DNA from: Azospirillum sp. TSH100
GTDB lineage: Bacteria > Pseudomonadota > Alphaproteobacteria > Azospirillales > Azospirillaceae
Assembly: GCF_004923295.1 (NCBI RefSeq)
Contig: NZ_CP039636.1
Location: 408,001-472,000, forward strand
DNA: 64,000 bases
Reading direction: 5' to 3'
A program made the position numbers and the translations under genes. Positions 18,209 to 26,498 of this stretch are shown here, in pieces; position 1 is the stretch's first letter, and each line of letters starts with the position of its first letter. The notes beneath the pieces are model-generated. The model had not been told where the DNA came from. It searched no databases and saw only the letters and a list, made by a program, of their open reading frames with translations.

Positions 18209-19036
18209 ATGTTGAAACGACTCGCCATCGCGGCGGCCGCCTTCGTCGCCATCCAGGCCGCCATCCCGATGGCATGGGCAGGGGAGATCCTGGACCGCGT
18301 GACCAAGCGGGGCGAGGTGAAGCTCGTCCTGCTGAACGACTATCCGCCCTTCTCCTTCATCAACGACAAGAACGAGCTGGTCGGATTCGACATCGACGTC
18401 GCCAAGGCCTTCGCCGAGCGTCTGGGGGTCAAGCTGTCGATCGATACCCCGGCCTGGGAGGTGATCGCCGCCGGAAACTGGCGGGGGCGCTGGGACATCT
18501 GCATCTGCTCGATGACCCCGACGGCGGAGCGCGCCGAGGTTCTGGATTTCCCGGTGAAGTACTATGAGTCGCCCGCCGTCCTGGTGGTCCACAAGGATGA
18601 GACGCGGATCAAGGGCATCGGCGACATCACCGGCAAGACGGTGGCGGCGCAGTCCGGCGCCTCCTACGAGGCGTATCTCCAGCAGACGCTGAAGATCACC
18701 GCCCCCGACGCCCAGCAGCCCAGCTTCCCCTTCGGCAAGGTGACGGTCGCGCCCTATGAGACCGAGACCGTGGCCTTCCAGGATCTGGCACTCGGCGGCG
18801 GCAAGCGGCTGGATGCGGTCATCACCAATTACATCACCGCCAAGGAACGCATCGACGCCACTGGCCGGTTCAAGATCGTGTCGGACAAGCTCTATGCCGA
18901 GCCCAATTGGGTTGCGGTGGAAAAGGGCGATGCGGCATGGTCGGCAAAGGTGAAGGCGACCATCGAGGCGCTGAAGGCCGACGGAACACTGTCGGCCATC
19001 TCCAAGCGATGGATCGGCATCGACATCACGGGTTGA
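18209..19036 (+). CDS. Amino-acid ABC transporter substrate-binding protein
   Basis: A periplasmic solute-binding protein (family 3) of 275 residues. Signal peptide MLKRLAIAAAAFVAIQAAIPMAWA, then the typical start KLVLLNDYPPFSFINDKNELVGFDIDVAKAFAERLG, the signature WDICICSMTPTAERAEVLDF, and the second lobe beginning GKTVAAQSGASYEAYL. Members bind polar amino acids. It is followed 69 bases later by one permease gene. No ATPase gene follows, so the ATP-binding subunit must come from elsewhere. The upstream inverted repeat may regulate it. Confidence 0.93.
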   Translation: MLKRLAIAAAAFVAIQAAIPMAWAGEILDRVTKRGEVKLVLLNDYPPFSFINDKNELVGFDIDVAKAFAERLGVKLSIDTPAWEVIAAGNWRGRWDICICSMTPTAERAEVLDFPVKYYESPAVLVVHKDETRIKGIGDITGKTVAAQSGASYEAYLQQTLKITAPDAQQPSFPFGKVTVAPYETETVAFQDLALGGGKRLDAVITNYITAKERIDATGRFKIVSDKLYAEPNWVAVEKGDAAWSAKVKATIEALKADGTLSAISKRWIGIDITG

Positions 19037-19105
19037 TGGGTCGAGTGAAGGACCCTGGCGGCGTGGTCCCGGCGACGGGGCCTCGGGCCGCCGGGGCGCA
19101 GGCGG

Positions 19106-19918
19106 ATGGACGGGATGACGGACGGTGTTGCGGCGGCGGCTTCTGGGCGGCAGGCTGGATTCAGGATCAAGGTGGCGGTCGTCTGGGGTGCGCTCGCACT
19201 CCTGCTGCTGGCGTTCTTCCAGAGTTTCGATCTGAAATTCGCGCTGATCGCGGAGAAATTGCCGTTCCTGCTCGGTCTGCGCCTGACACCAGGCGGGTTC
19301 CTGCAGGGGGCGGCGCTGACGCTGCTGATCTGCCTGCTGTCCATCGCGCTCAGCATCGTCATCGGCGCTCTGGCGACCGTGGGACGGCTGTCGGCCAATC
19401 CGGTCGCCTATGGGGTGGCGACCTTCTACGGCTCCTTCTTCCGCGGCACGCCGCTGATGGTCCAACTGCTGCTGCTGTATCTGGGCCTGCCGCAGCTGGG
19501 ACCGGTTCCGGCGGCGCTGCCTTGCGGCGTGCTGGCGCTGTCGCTGAATTACGGCGCCTATCTCAGCGAGATTTTCCGGGCGGGCGTGCAGTCGGTCGCT
19601 CCCGGCCAGCGCGAGGCGGCGATGGCGCTCGGGCTGACGCGCCGGCAGATCGCCTGGACGGTGATCCTGCCGCAGGCGACCCGCTTCGTCATTCCGCCGA
19701 CCGGTGCCCAGTTCGTCGCGATGTTGAAGGATTCGTCCCTGGTTTCGGTCACCGGCCTGTGGGAGATCAATTTCCTGGCGCAGTCCTATGGCCGCTCCAG
19801 TTACCGCTATGTCGAGATGCTGCTGACCGCCGCGGTGGTCTATTGGATGCTGTCCCTGATCTTCGAGCATGTGCAGAGCCGGCTCGAGGTCCGCTATGGA
19901 CGGGCTTATCAGCGCTGA
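19106..19918 (+). CDS. Amino-acid ABC transporter permease (HisM/GlnP type)
   Basis: An inner-membrane permease of 270 residues with about six hydrophobic segments. It has the family segments GFLQGAALTLLICLLSIALS and FFRGTPLMVQLLLLYLGLP, and the EAA loop for contact with the ATPase (REAAMALGLTRRQIAWTVILPQA). It is read in line with the binding-protein gene. No second permease and no ATPase gene is present nearby, so a homodimer with a shared ATPase is the simplest reading. The first 25 residues contain a soluble stretch; a start further in is possible. Confidence 0.9.
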   Translation: MDGMTDGVAAAASGRQAGFRIKVAVVWGALALLLLAFFQSFDLKFALIAEKLPFLLGLRLTPGGFLQGAALTLLICLLSIALSIVIGALATVGRLSANPVAYGVATFYGSFFRGTPLMVQLLLLYLGLPQLGPVPAALPCGVLALSLNYGAYLSEIFRAGVQSVAPGQREAAMALGLTRRQIAWTVILPQATRFVIPPTGAQFVAMLKDSSLVSVTGLWEINFLAQSYGRSSYRYVEMLLTAAVVYWMLSLIFEHVQSRLEVRYGRAYQR

Positions 19919-20292
19919 CCCGTTCCGGCCGCCGTACCCCGAAGAGCCCGCTCCCGCGTCCGATCGTTCGCCGATCGCCTCGTCCTGCCACCACCGCGCC
20001 GCGCGATCGCGTGGGCCCGGCGTAAAAGCGCAAGGCTGCCTCTCCCCCGTTGATGGCGTCTTCCACACGGAATGGAAGAGTTTCAAAGCGACTCCACAGT
20101 GTATTTTCGACCCTGTCCGGGAAGAGATGGGGTGATGTGAGTGCCGGGCCGGCCGTTCGCCGCCGGCCGATCTGGTCTTTTTCTCCGGACAACAGTCACG
20201 GACGACGATCTGCTCTTGGCCGCCACGGTATTCCAACCGTTGCAGGGGCCCGTCGGATGCATCGTCCCGCCGAAACCGAGGGATGGCCAGGC
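19919..20292. other. Intergenic region, no gene supported
   Basis: The 374 bases between the permease gene and the glycosyltransferase fusion show no supported gene; the fusion frame stays open upstream but with Arg/Ser-rich translation. A 7-bp perfect hairpin (GGCCGGC at 20147-20153 with GCCGGCC at 20162-20168) followed by a T-rich stretch near 20176-20181 may terminate the transport operon. A promoter for the fusion gene must lie here, but no clear one was seen. Confidence 0.4.
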
Positions 20293-23169
20293 ATGAGCAT
20301 GCACCCCGCGATCCCGTCCCGCCGAGCCGGCCTTCACGGCATCGGCCGGGTCCAGCGGATCCTTCTCATCGCGTCGATGTTCATCGTGCTGACCACCGGG
20401 CTGCTGGGGCTGGCGCTGCACCGCGGCGGCCATGCCAGCAACCTGACCGACATCCAGAACCTGTTCGTTCTGGAAAACCCGGATCTGATCCCGGTCGACA
20501 GCTGGGATCCGATGATCGCGGCACTCGACTGGCTGCATGAACGGCCGGGTGAGAATGTCTATGACGGCGTGTTCTTCAAGCAGCACATCAAGTTCCAGTA
20601 CCCCGTCACCTCGCTGCTGCCGCTGGAGGCGATGAAGGCGCTGGGGGTGCTGGATCTCGTGGCCTTCGAGCGGATCAACCTGATGTTCGTGCTGGCGACC
20701 GCCGCCGGCATGGCGATCCTGGTCTTGGAAATGGCGGCTCGCCTGCGCCTGCCCGGCGCGCGGGACGACCGGCTGACGCAGGTGCTGCTGGGTGGCTTCG
20801 GCTTCGTCGCGACCCTGTGCTTCTACCCGGTGCTGAAGGCCTTCTCGCTGGGTCAGGTGCAGGTCTGGCTGAATGCCGCCTTCGTCTTCGCCTGCATCGC
20901 CCTGCTGCGCGACCGGCGGGCCCTGTGCGGGGCGCTGCTGGGTGCCTCGACCCTGATGAAGCCGCAAATGTCGCTGTTCCTCGTCTGGGCCGTCATCCGC
21001 GGCGACTGGCGGATGGCGGCGGGCTGGACCGCCGTGGTGGTGCCGGGCGTGGCGCTGGCGACCCTGTTCTACGGCTTCGCGCCGATGGTCGATTACCTCG
21101 ACGTCCTGCTGTTCATCGGCCGCCATGGCGAGAGCTATCACGTCAACCAGACCGTCAACGGGCTGGTCAACCGCCTGCTGCGCAACGGAAACAACCTCGA
21201 CTGGTCGGCGGAGGCCTTCGCCCCCTACCACCCGGTGGTCCATATCGCCACGCAGGTCTCCGGCCTTATCTTCGTCGGGTTCGGCCTGCTGTGGCGCCGC
21301 CGCGACCGCGGGGCGGAGCGGATCCTGCCCTTCGTCGTCGCCGGCATCTGCTTCACCGTGGGGTCGCCGGTCGCCTGGGTGCATCATTTCGGCATCCTGC
21401 TGCCGGCCTTTGCGCTGGCCTTCCTGATCCTGCTGGAGCCCGGCCTGCGGCGTCCCGCCGGGGCGGCGGGCCTGCTGGCGGCGGCCTATTTCCTGGCCGG
21501 CAATGTGCTGTTCTGGCCGGTCAACGCGCTGGCCGACACGCCGCTGAACATTCTGCAATCCTACCTGTTCTTCGCCACCCTGATGCTTCTGGGCCTGACC
21601 ATCGTGCTGGCCGGCCGCCACGACCGCGCCGCCGCGGCCCTCTGGGGTGTCCCCGCGCCGGCCGGGCGCGCTGCCGCCCCCTCGCCCTCCATCGTCGCCA
21701 TCCCCTGTGCAACCGTGGCCGGAGCGTCCATCCCGCCGGCCGCCGGGGAGGAGCCGCCGCTGTTCGTCGACCTCGACGGCACGCTGCTGAAGACCGATCT
21801 TCTCTACGAATCGCTGTTCGGCCTGATCAAGGCCCGGCCCTGGGCGGCGCTGCTGGTGCCGGTCTGGCTGGCCGGCGGCAAGGCGCGGCTGAAGGCGGAA
21901 CTGGCGCGGCGGGTGGAGATCGACCCGGCCGGCCTCGTATACAACCCCGCCGTCCTGCAAAGGCTGGAGGCGGAGCGCAGGCGCGGTCGGCGGCTGGTGC
22001 TGGCGACCGCGGCCCATCACCGCTACGCCGACGCCATCGCACTCCATCTCGGCCTGTTCGATCAGGTGCTGGCCAGCAGCGACGGCCTGAACCTGAAGAG
22101 CGAACAGAAGCTGGCGGCGATCCGGGCGCAGGTTCCCTCCGGCATCTTCGACTATATCGGCAACGATGAGGCCGATTACGCGGTCTGGCGCGCCGCCCGC
22201 CGCGGCATCGCGGTTGATGCGTCGGCGGCCGTGGTGCGCCATGCCGCCAGCCTGTGCCCGCTGGAGACCATCGCCACCCCGCGCCGGCCGCGCCTGCTGC
22301 TGATCCTGAAGGCGCTGCGCCTGCACCAGTGGCTGAAGAACCTGCTGGTCTTCGTCCCGCTTCTGGCCGGCCAGAAGCTGGGGGAGGTCGGCCCGACGTT
22401 GCAGGCCGCCGCCGCCTTCCTCGCTTTCGGGCTGTGCGCGTCGAGCATCTATGTGCTGAACGATCTGCTCGACCTCGCGGCCGACCGGCGCCATCCGCGC
22501 AAGTGCCGCCGTCCCTTCGCCGCCGGCGACCTGCCGCTCGACCTCGGCCCGTCGCTGATCCCCGGCCTGCTGCTGGCCAGCCTCGTCCTCTCGCTGCTGG
22601 CGCTGCCGCCGCTGTTCCTGGCGGCGCTGGCGACCTATGCCGCCTCGTCGCTGTTCTACAACCTGTTCGCCAAGAACCGGGTGATCTGGGACGTGATGCT
22701 GCTGGCCGGGCTCTATTCGCTGCGGGTGCTGGGCGGCGCCACGGCGACGGCCATCGTCCCGTCCTTCTGGCTGCTCGCCTTCTCGATGTTCCTGTTCCTC
22801 AGCCTCGCCATGGTGAAGCGCTATTCCGAGATGGACAGCATGGCAAAGCTCGGGCTGGGGCAGGCGGAGGGGCGCGGTTATGTGACCGCCGACATGCCGG
22901 TGCTGCAATCCATCGGCGTTTCGGCAGGTTTCCTGTCGGTGCTGGTGATGGCGCTCTACATCAACAGCCCGGAGGTCGGGCGGGTCTATGACCAGCCGCA
23001 GGCGCTGTGGATCATCTGCCCGCTGCTGCTCTTCTGGATCGGGCGGGTGTGGCTGCAGACCCATCGCGGGCTGATGCATGACGACCCTGTGGTGTTCGCC
23101 GCCCGCGACAAGTGGAGCCTCGCCATCGGACTGGTCTGCGGCGTCGCCCTGATCCTTGGTCGGGCGTGA
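20293..23169 (+). CDS. Three-domain membrane protein: GT87-like glycosyltransferase, HAD phosphatase, UbiA-type phosphoribosyl/prenyl transferase
   Basis: A protein of 958 residues. Residues about 20-450 form a multi-spanning GT-C region resembling glycosyltransferase family 87. Residues about 487-660 are a HAD domain with the nucleophile motif FVDLDGTLL (Asp493, Asp495) and IGNDEADYAVW as the acidic motif. Residues about 665-958 are a UbiA domain with NDLLDLAAD (Asn723, Asp724, Asp727, Asp731) and KRYSEM (842-847), as in decaprenyl-phosphate phosphoribosyltransferases. HAD-UbiA fusions are known; the extra N-terminal glycosyltransferase looks unusual. I infer synthesis of a polyprenyl-phospho-sugar, dephosphorylation, and its use as donor across the membrane. 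The ATG at 20293 (GAGGGA upstream) is preferred over the longer ORF. A small EamA-like gene follows 52 bases later. Confidence 0.8.
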   Translation: MSMHPAIPSRRAGLHGIGRVQRILLIASMFIVLTTGLLGLALHRGGHASNLTDIQNLFVLENPDLIPVDSWDPMIAALDWLHERPGENVYDGVFFKQHIKFQYPVTSLLPLEAMKALGVLDLVAFERINLMFVLATAAGMAILVLEMAARLRLPGARDDRLTQVLLGGFGFVATLCFYPVLKAFSLGQVQVWLNAAFVFACIALLRDRRALCGALLGASTLMKPQMSLFLVWAVIRGDWRMAAGWTAVVVPGVALATLFYGFAPMVDYLDVLLFIGRHGESYHVNQTVNGLVNRLLRNGNNLDWSAEAFAPYHPVVHIATQVSGLIFVGFGLLWRRRDRGAERILPFVVAGICFTVGSPVAWVHHFGILLPAFALAFLILLEPGLRRPAGAAGLLAAAYFLAGNVLFWPVNALADTPLNILQSYLFFATLMLLGLTIVLAGRHDRAAAALWGVPAPAGRAAAPSPSIVAIPCATVAGASIPPAAGEEPPLFVDLDGTLLKTDLLYESLFGLIKARPWAALLVPVWLAGGKARLKAELARRVEIDPAGLVYNPAVLQRLEAERRRGRRLVLATAAHHRYADAIALHLGLFDQVLASSDGLNLKSEQKLAAIRAQVPSGIFDYIGNDEADYAVWRAARRGIAVDASAAVVRHAASLCPLETIATPRRPRLLLILKALRLHQWLKNLLVFVPLLAGQKLGEVGPTLQAAAAFLAFGLCASSIYVLNDLLDLAADRRHPRKCRRPFAAGDLPLDLGPSLIPGLLLASLVLSLLALPPLFLAALATYAASSLFYNLFAKNRVIWDVMLLAGLYSLRVLGGATATAIVPSFWLLAFSMFLFLSLAMVKRYSEMDSMAKLGLGQAEGRGYVTADMPVLQSIGVSAGFLSVLVMALYINSPEVGRVYDQPQALWIICPLLLFWIGRVWLQTHRGLMHDDPVVFAARDKWSLAIGLVCGVALILGRA

Positions 23170-23221
23170 CGCCCCTCGGCCGCGCCTGATGCGCCGTTCC
23201 CCTCATCCTTCCGGAGTTCCC

Positions 23222-23596
23222 ATGCCCATCGCCGTCGTCGGACTGATCCTGCTGAGCGTCACCCTGTCCGCCATCGCCCAGATCTCGCTGAAGATCGGCA
23301 TGTCGAGCCCGGCGGTGTCGACCGCGCTCGCGCGGGGGGAGGCCGGGCGGATCGCCCTGTCGGTCGCCGCCACGCCGCACATCCTCACCGGCTTGGCCTG
23401 CTACGGGCTGGGCATGGTGGTCTGGCTGGCCGTGCTGGCGAAGGTCGACGTCACCATGGCCTATCCCTTCGTCGGGCTGGGTTTCCTGGTCACGCTGGCG
23501 CTCGGTGCCCTGCTGCTGGGCGAGACGATGAGCCTGACCCGTCTGATCGGCACCCTGCTGGTGGTGCTGGGGGTGGTGCTGACCGCGCAGAGCTGA
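23222..23596 (+). CDS. Small EamA/SMR-type membrane protein (ArnE/ArnF-like)
   Basis: A protein of 124 residues with four hydrophobic segments (starting PIAVVGLILLSVTLSAIAQ; GLACYGLGMVVWLAVLAKV; MAYPFVGLGFLVTLALGALL; LIGTLLVVLGVVLTAQ). The pattern and length fit the small multidrug-resistance / ArnE-ArnF group, some of which flip undecaprenyl-phospho-sugars. Located 52 bases after the fusion gene with GGAG six bases before its ATG, it may be the flippase for the lipid-linked sugar made by that protein; this is inference from context. A drug exporter is the alternative. Confidence 0.78.
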   Translation: MPIAVVGLILLSVTLSAIAQISLKIGMSSPAVSTALARGEAGRIALSVAATPHILTGLACYGLGMVVWLAVLAKVDVTMAYPFVGLGFLVTLALGALLLGETMSLTRLIGTLLVVLGVVLTAQS

Positions 23597-23787
23597 AGGG
23601 GTGGAGAATTTCAGCCGCCTCCTGACAGATGTAAGAGAATGGTTGCGATATACAGTGAACACGAATGGTAATCTTATATTAACCAAAAATACCGAGTCGC
23701 TTCCTTTTCTTTGATCGTACTGTGGTATGGCAACGAATTTCGCCGCTCCATCTTTCATGATTGAAACAGACTGCGACAATTGCTGCA

Positions 23788-23815
23788 TTGACCGGAGAAA
23801 TGCCGGGTCTATAAC
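23788..23815 (+). promoter_or_regulatory. Sigma70-type promoter candidate (distal, upstream of potF)
   Basis: TTGACC at 23788-23793 and TATAAC at 23810-23815 are separated by 16 bases; each box matches five of six consensus positions, within an AT-rich stretch. It points toward potF, 333 bases away. Confidence 0.5.
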
Positions 23816-24045
23816 TGGCGACATAGTCGCGAGTTAAAATACTGGCGTATGCAATTTGAAGGATTGGTGGCCCGGTTGCCGGCCGGAAGGCTTCAGACCA
23901 GGAAAGGATTTCCTTTGCCGGCTGCGCTTCCCTTCAGGCGGGTCTTTCACCCGCTGGGGAGCGCGGCCGGTCGCCACTCCTGGCGCGGCGCGCGCCCTGT
24001 TTTCCCGGCCCGACCCGCAGGTGATTGGAACCTCGACCCAAACCG

Positions 24046-24074
24046 TTGACAACATGCCCGGGCGTGGGTGCAAT
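24046..24074 (+). promoter_or_regulatory. Sigma70-type promoter candidate (proximal, upstream of potF)
   Basis: A perfect TTGACA at 24046-24051 is followed after 17 bases by TGCAAT at 24069-24074 (four of six matches). The predicted start site is about 65 bases before the potF ATG. Confidence 0.5.
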
Positions 24075-24147
24075 AGCGCCCGCGAGCCGGGTGTGCCGTT
24101 GGGATGTGGCGGCGCCCGCAACACTCACGAACAGGTCGGGGCAAATC

Positions 24148-25245
24148 ATGAAAAAACTCGCTCTCAGCCTCATCGGCGCGGTCGCGGCGGTTGCCATCGC
24201 CGGCCCGGCGATGGCCCAGGCCAAGAAGCCGGTCAACATCTACATCTGGAACGACTATCTGGGTGAAACGACCCTCGCCGACTTCACCAAGGCCACCGGC
24301 GCTGAGACGAAGGTCGACCTGTACGACAGCCTGGAACTGCTGGAGCAGAAGGTGCTCGTCGGCAAGTCCGGCTATGACGTGATCGTGCCGACCGCCGAGC
24401 CGACCCTGTCACGCCTGATCCAGGCCAAGGTGGTCGGTCCGCTCGACAAGTCGAAGATCCCCAACTACAAGAACATCGACCCGAAGGTCCTGAAGCTGCT
24501 GGAGAATTCCGACCCCGGCAACAAGTACGCCGTGCCCTATCTCGGCGGCACCGTCGGCATCGCCGTCATTCCGGAAAAGATCAAGGCCGTCGCCCCCGAC
24601 GTGGCGCTCGACAGCTGGGACCTGATCTTCAAGCCGGAAGTGGCGAAGAAGGTCGCGGCCTGCGGCATCACCGTGATGGATTCGGCCATCGACGTCATCC
24701 CGTCGGTGCTGAACTATCTCGGCCTCGACCCGAACTCCGAGAAGAAGGAGGATCTGGACAAGGTCGAGAAGACCTTGATGGCGGTCCGCCCCTACATCAA
24801 GCGCTTCGTCACCGGCGAGAACATCAACATCCTGGCCGGTGGGGACGCCTGCGTCGTGATGGCCTACAACGGCGACGCCATCCAGGGCGCCGCCCGCGCC
24901 GCCGAGGCGAAGAGCGCCAAGGTCGAATACATCACGCCGAAGGAAGGCGTGCAGGTCTGGTGGGACACGCTGGCGGTTCCGGCCGATGCGCCGAACAAGG
25001 ACGGCGCGTACGAGTACATCAATTTCGTGCTCGACCCGGCCAACATGGCGAACATCTCCAACAAGGTCAGCTACGCCAACGCGGTGCCGGCCTCGCTGCC
25101 GATGGTCGCCGACGACATCAGGTCGAACCCCGGCATCTTCCTGCCGGCCGACAGCAAGCTGAAGCTGTTCTCGCTGAAGCAGATCAAGCAGGCCACCGAC
25201 CGTGCCCGCACCCGCGTGTGGACCAAGGTCAAGACCGGCAAGTAA
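24148..25245 (+). CDS. potF: Putrescine/polyamine ABC transporter, periplasmic binding protein
   Basis: A periplasmic protein of 365 residues. Signal peptide MKKLALSLIGAVAAVAIAGP ending AMAQA, then the PotF/PotD start KKPVNIYIWNDYLGETTLADF, and family segments YDVIVPTAEPTLSRLIQAKV, AVPYLGGTVGIAVIPEKI and KEGVQVWWDTLAVPADAPN. These match putrescine-binding PotF more than spermidine-binding PotD. The ORF opens at 24025, but the ATG at 24148 begins the signal peptide. First gene of potFGHI; a strong hairpin separates it from potG. Confidence 0.93.
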   Translation: MKKLALSLIGAVAAVAIAGPAMAQAKKPVNIYIWNDYLGETTLADFTKATGAETKVDLYDSLELLEQKVLVGKSGYDVIVPTAEPTLSRLIQAKVVGPLDKSKIPNYKNIDPKVLKLLENSDPGNKYAVPYLGGTVGIAVIPEKIKAVAPDVALDSWDLIFKPEVAKKVAACGITVMDSAIDVIPSVLNYLGLDPNSEKKEDLDKVEKTLMAVRPYIKRFVTGENINILAGGDACVVMAYNGDAIQGAARAAEAKSAKVEYITPKEGVQVWWDTLAVPADAPNKDGAYEYINFVLDPANMANISNKVSYANAVPASLPMVADDIRSNPGIFLPADSKLKLFSLKQIKQATDRARTRVWTKVKTGK

Positions 25246-25285
25246 GCCGGGAACCCTGAGAAGCGCCGACCCATGGCGCTGGCCC

Positions 25286-25323
25286 GCCCCGGCCGACCCC
25301 CAGCGATGGGGAGCGGCCGGGGC
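25286..25323 (+). promoter_or_regulatory. Intercistronic hairpin between potF and potG
   Basis: GCCCCGGCCG at 25286-25295 pairs perfectly with CGGCCGGGGC at 25314-25323, with a further CCCC/GGGG pair inside. There is no T run. Such hairpins after binding-protein genes often stabilise the upstream message and lower downstream expression; that role is inferred. Confidence 0.5.
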
Positions 25324-25346
25324 GTTGTCTTGAAAGAGGATACCGG

Positions 25347-26498
25347 ATGGCCGGTCAGCCGATTCGCAAGCCCACCCGCCTGGAACCGTGGCAGGACGCG
25401 GGCCAGACCCCCTATGTCCGCATCGAGAAGGTGACGAAGACCTTCGGCGACTTCGTCGCGGTCGACGAGGTCAGCCTGTCGATCTACCGCAACGAGTTCT
25501 TCGCCCTGCTGGGCGGCTCCGGCTCCGGCAAGACGACGCTGCTGCGCATGCTGGCGGGGTTCGAGCAGCCGACCGAGGGCAAGATCTACATCGACGGTGT
25601 CGATATGGCCGGCATCCCGCCCTATGAGCGGCCGGTGAACATGATGTTCCAGTCCTACGCCCTGTTCCCGCACATGACGGTGGAGCAGAACGTCGCCTTC
25701 GGCCTGAAACAGGACGGGGTGGCGAAGGCGGAGATCCGCGACCGCGTGGCCGAGATGCTGGGGATGGTCCAGCTGTCGGCCTTCGCCAAGCGCCGTCCGC
25801 ACCAGCTGTCCGGCGGCCAGCGCCAGCGCGTGGCGCTCGCCCGTTCGCTGGTCAAGCGGCCGAAGCTGCTGCTGCTGGACGAGCCGCTGGGCGCGCTCGA
25901 CAAGAAGCTGCGCGAGCGAACCCAGTTCGAGCTGGTCAACATCCAGGAAAAGCTGGGCGTCACCTTCATCGTCGTGACCCACGACCAGGAAGAGGCGATG
26001 ACCATGTCCTCGCGTATCGCCGTGATGAACCACGGCGTCATCGCGCAGGTCGGCACGCCGACCGAGATTTACGAATACCCGCACAGCCGTTTCGTCGCCG
26101 AGTTCATCGGGTCGATCAACATGTTCGACGGCCGCGTCGTCTCGACCGAAGGCGATCAGGTCCTGGTCGCGTCGGAGGAGGCGGGCTGCGAACTGCTGAT
26201 CGCCCACGCGACCCCGGCGCCGGCCGGCTCCCCCGTCTCCGTCGCCATCCGGCCGGAGAAGATCGCGCTGTCGAAGGAGCCGGTTGCTGCCGGTGACGGC
26301 CGCAACCAGACCACCGGCATCGTGCGCGAGATCGCCTATCTCGGCGACGTGTCGATCTATCTGGTGCAGTTGCCGACCGGCAAGACGGTGCGTGTCACCG
26401 CCCCCAACGTCACCCGCCGCACCGAAATGCCGATCACCTGGGAGGACGAGGTGACGCTGAGCTGGCGCCCGTTCGCCGGCGTGGTGCTGACCCAATGA
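25347..26498 (+). CDS. potG: Polyamine ABC transporter ATP-binding protein
   Basis: A protein of 383 residues that powers putrescine import. Walker A GGSGSGKTT (residues 56-64), Q-loop MMFQSYALFPHM, signature LSGGQRQRVALARS, Walker B LLLLDEPLGALD and the H-loop VTHDQEEAM are all intact. The C-terminal part (about 270-380) is a TOBE domain. Length and order are those of PotG/PotA. The stop overlaps the potH start (ATGA), which indicates translational coupling. Confidence 0.96.
   Translation: MAGQPIRKPTRLEPWQDAGQTPYVRIEKVTKTFGDFVAVDEVSLSIYRNEFFALLGGSGSGKTTLLRMLAGFEQPTEGKIYIDGVDMAGIPPYERPVNMMFQSYALFPHMTVEQNVAFGLKQDGVAKAEIRDRVAEMLGMVQLSAFAKRRPHQLSGGQRQRVALARSLVKRPKLLLLDEPLGALDKKLRERTQFELVNIQEKLGVTFIVVTHDQEEAMTMSSRIAVMNHGVIAQVGTPTEIYEYPHSRFVAEFIGSINMFDGRVVSTEGDQVLVASEEAGCELLIAHATPAPAGSPVSVAIRPEKIALSKEPVAAGDGRNQTTGIVREIAYLGDVSIYLVQLPTGKTVRVTAPNVTRRTEMPITWEDEVTLSWRPFAGVVLTQ

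Larger units (their letters stand above)
23597..24147. other. Intergenic region upstream of potF with AT-rich segment and two promoter candidates
   Basis: No gene is supported in these 551 bases. Positions about 23616-23835 are much richer in A+T than the surroundings. Two promoter-like sequences point to the plus strand (23788-23815 and 24046-24074). If the first is used, the potF message carries a leader of more than 300 bases or a separate short transcript is made. No terminator was seen between the two. Confidence 0.5.

Noticed and set aside
20083..23079. Minus-strand ORF of 998 codons opposite the fusion gene
   Set aside because: Gln/Arg/Gly/His-rich translation without domains; typical antisense shadow in high-GC DNA.
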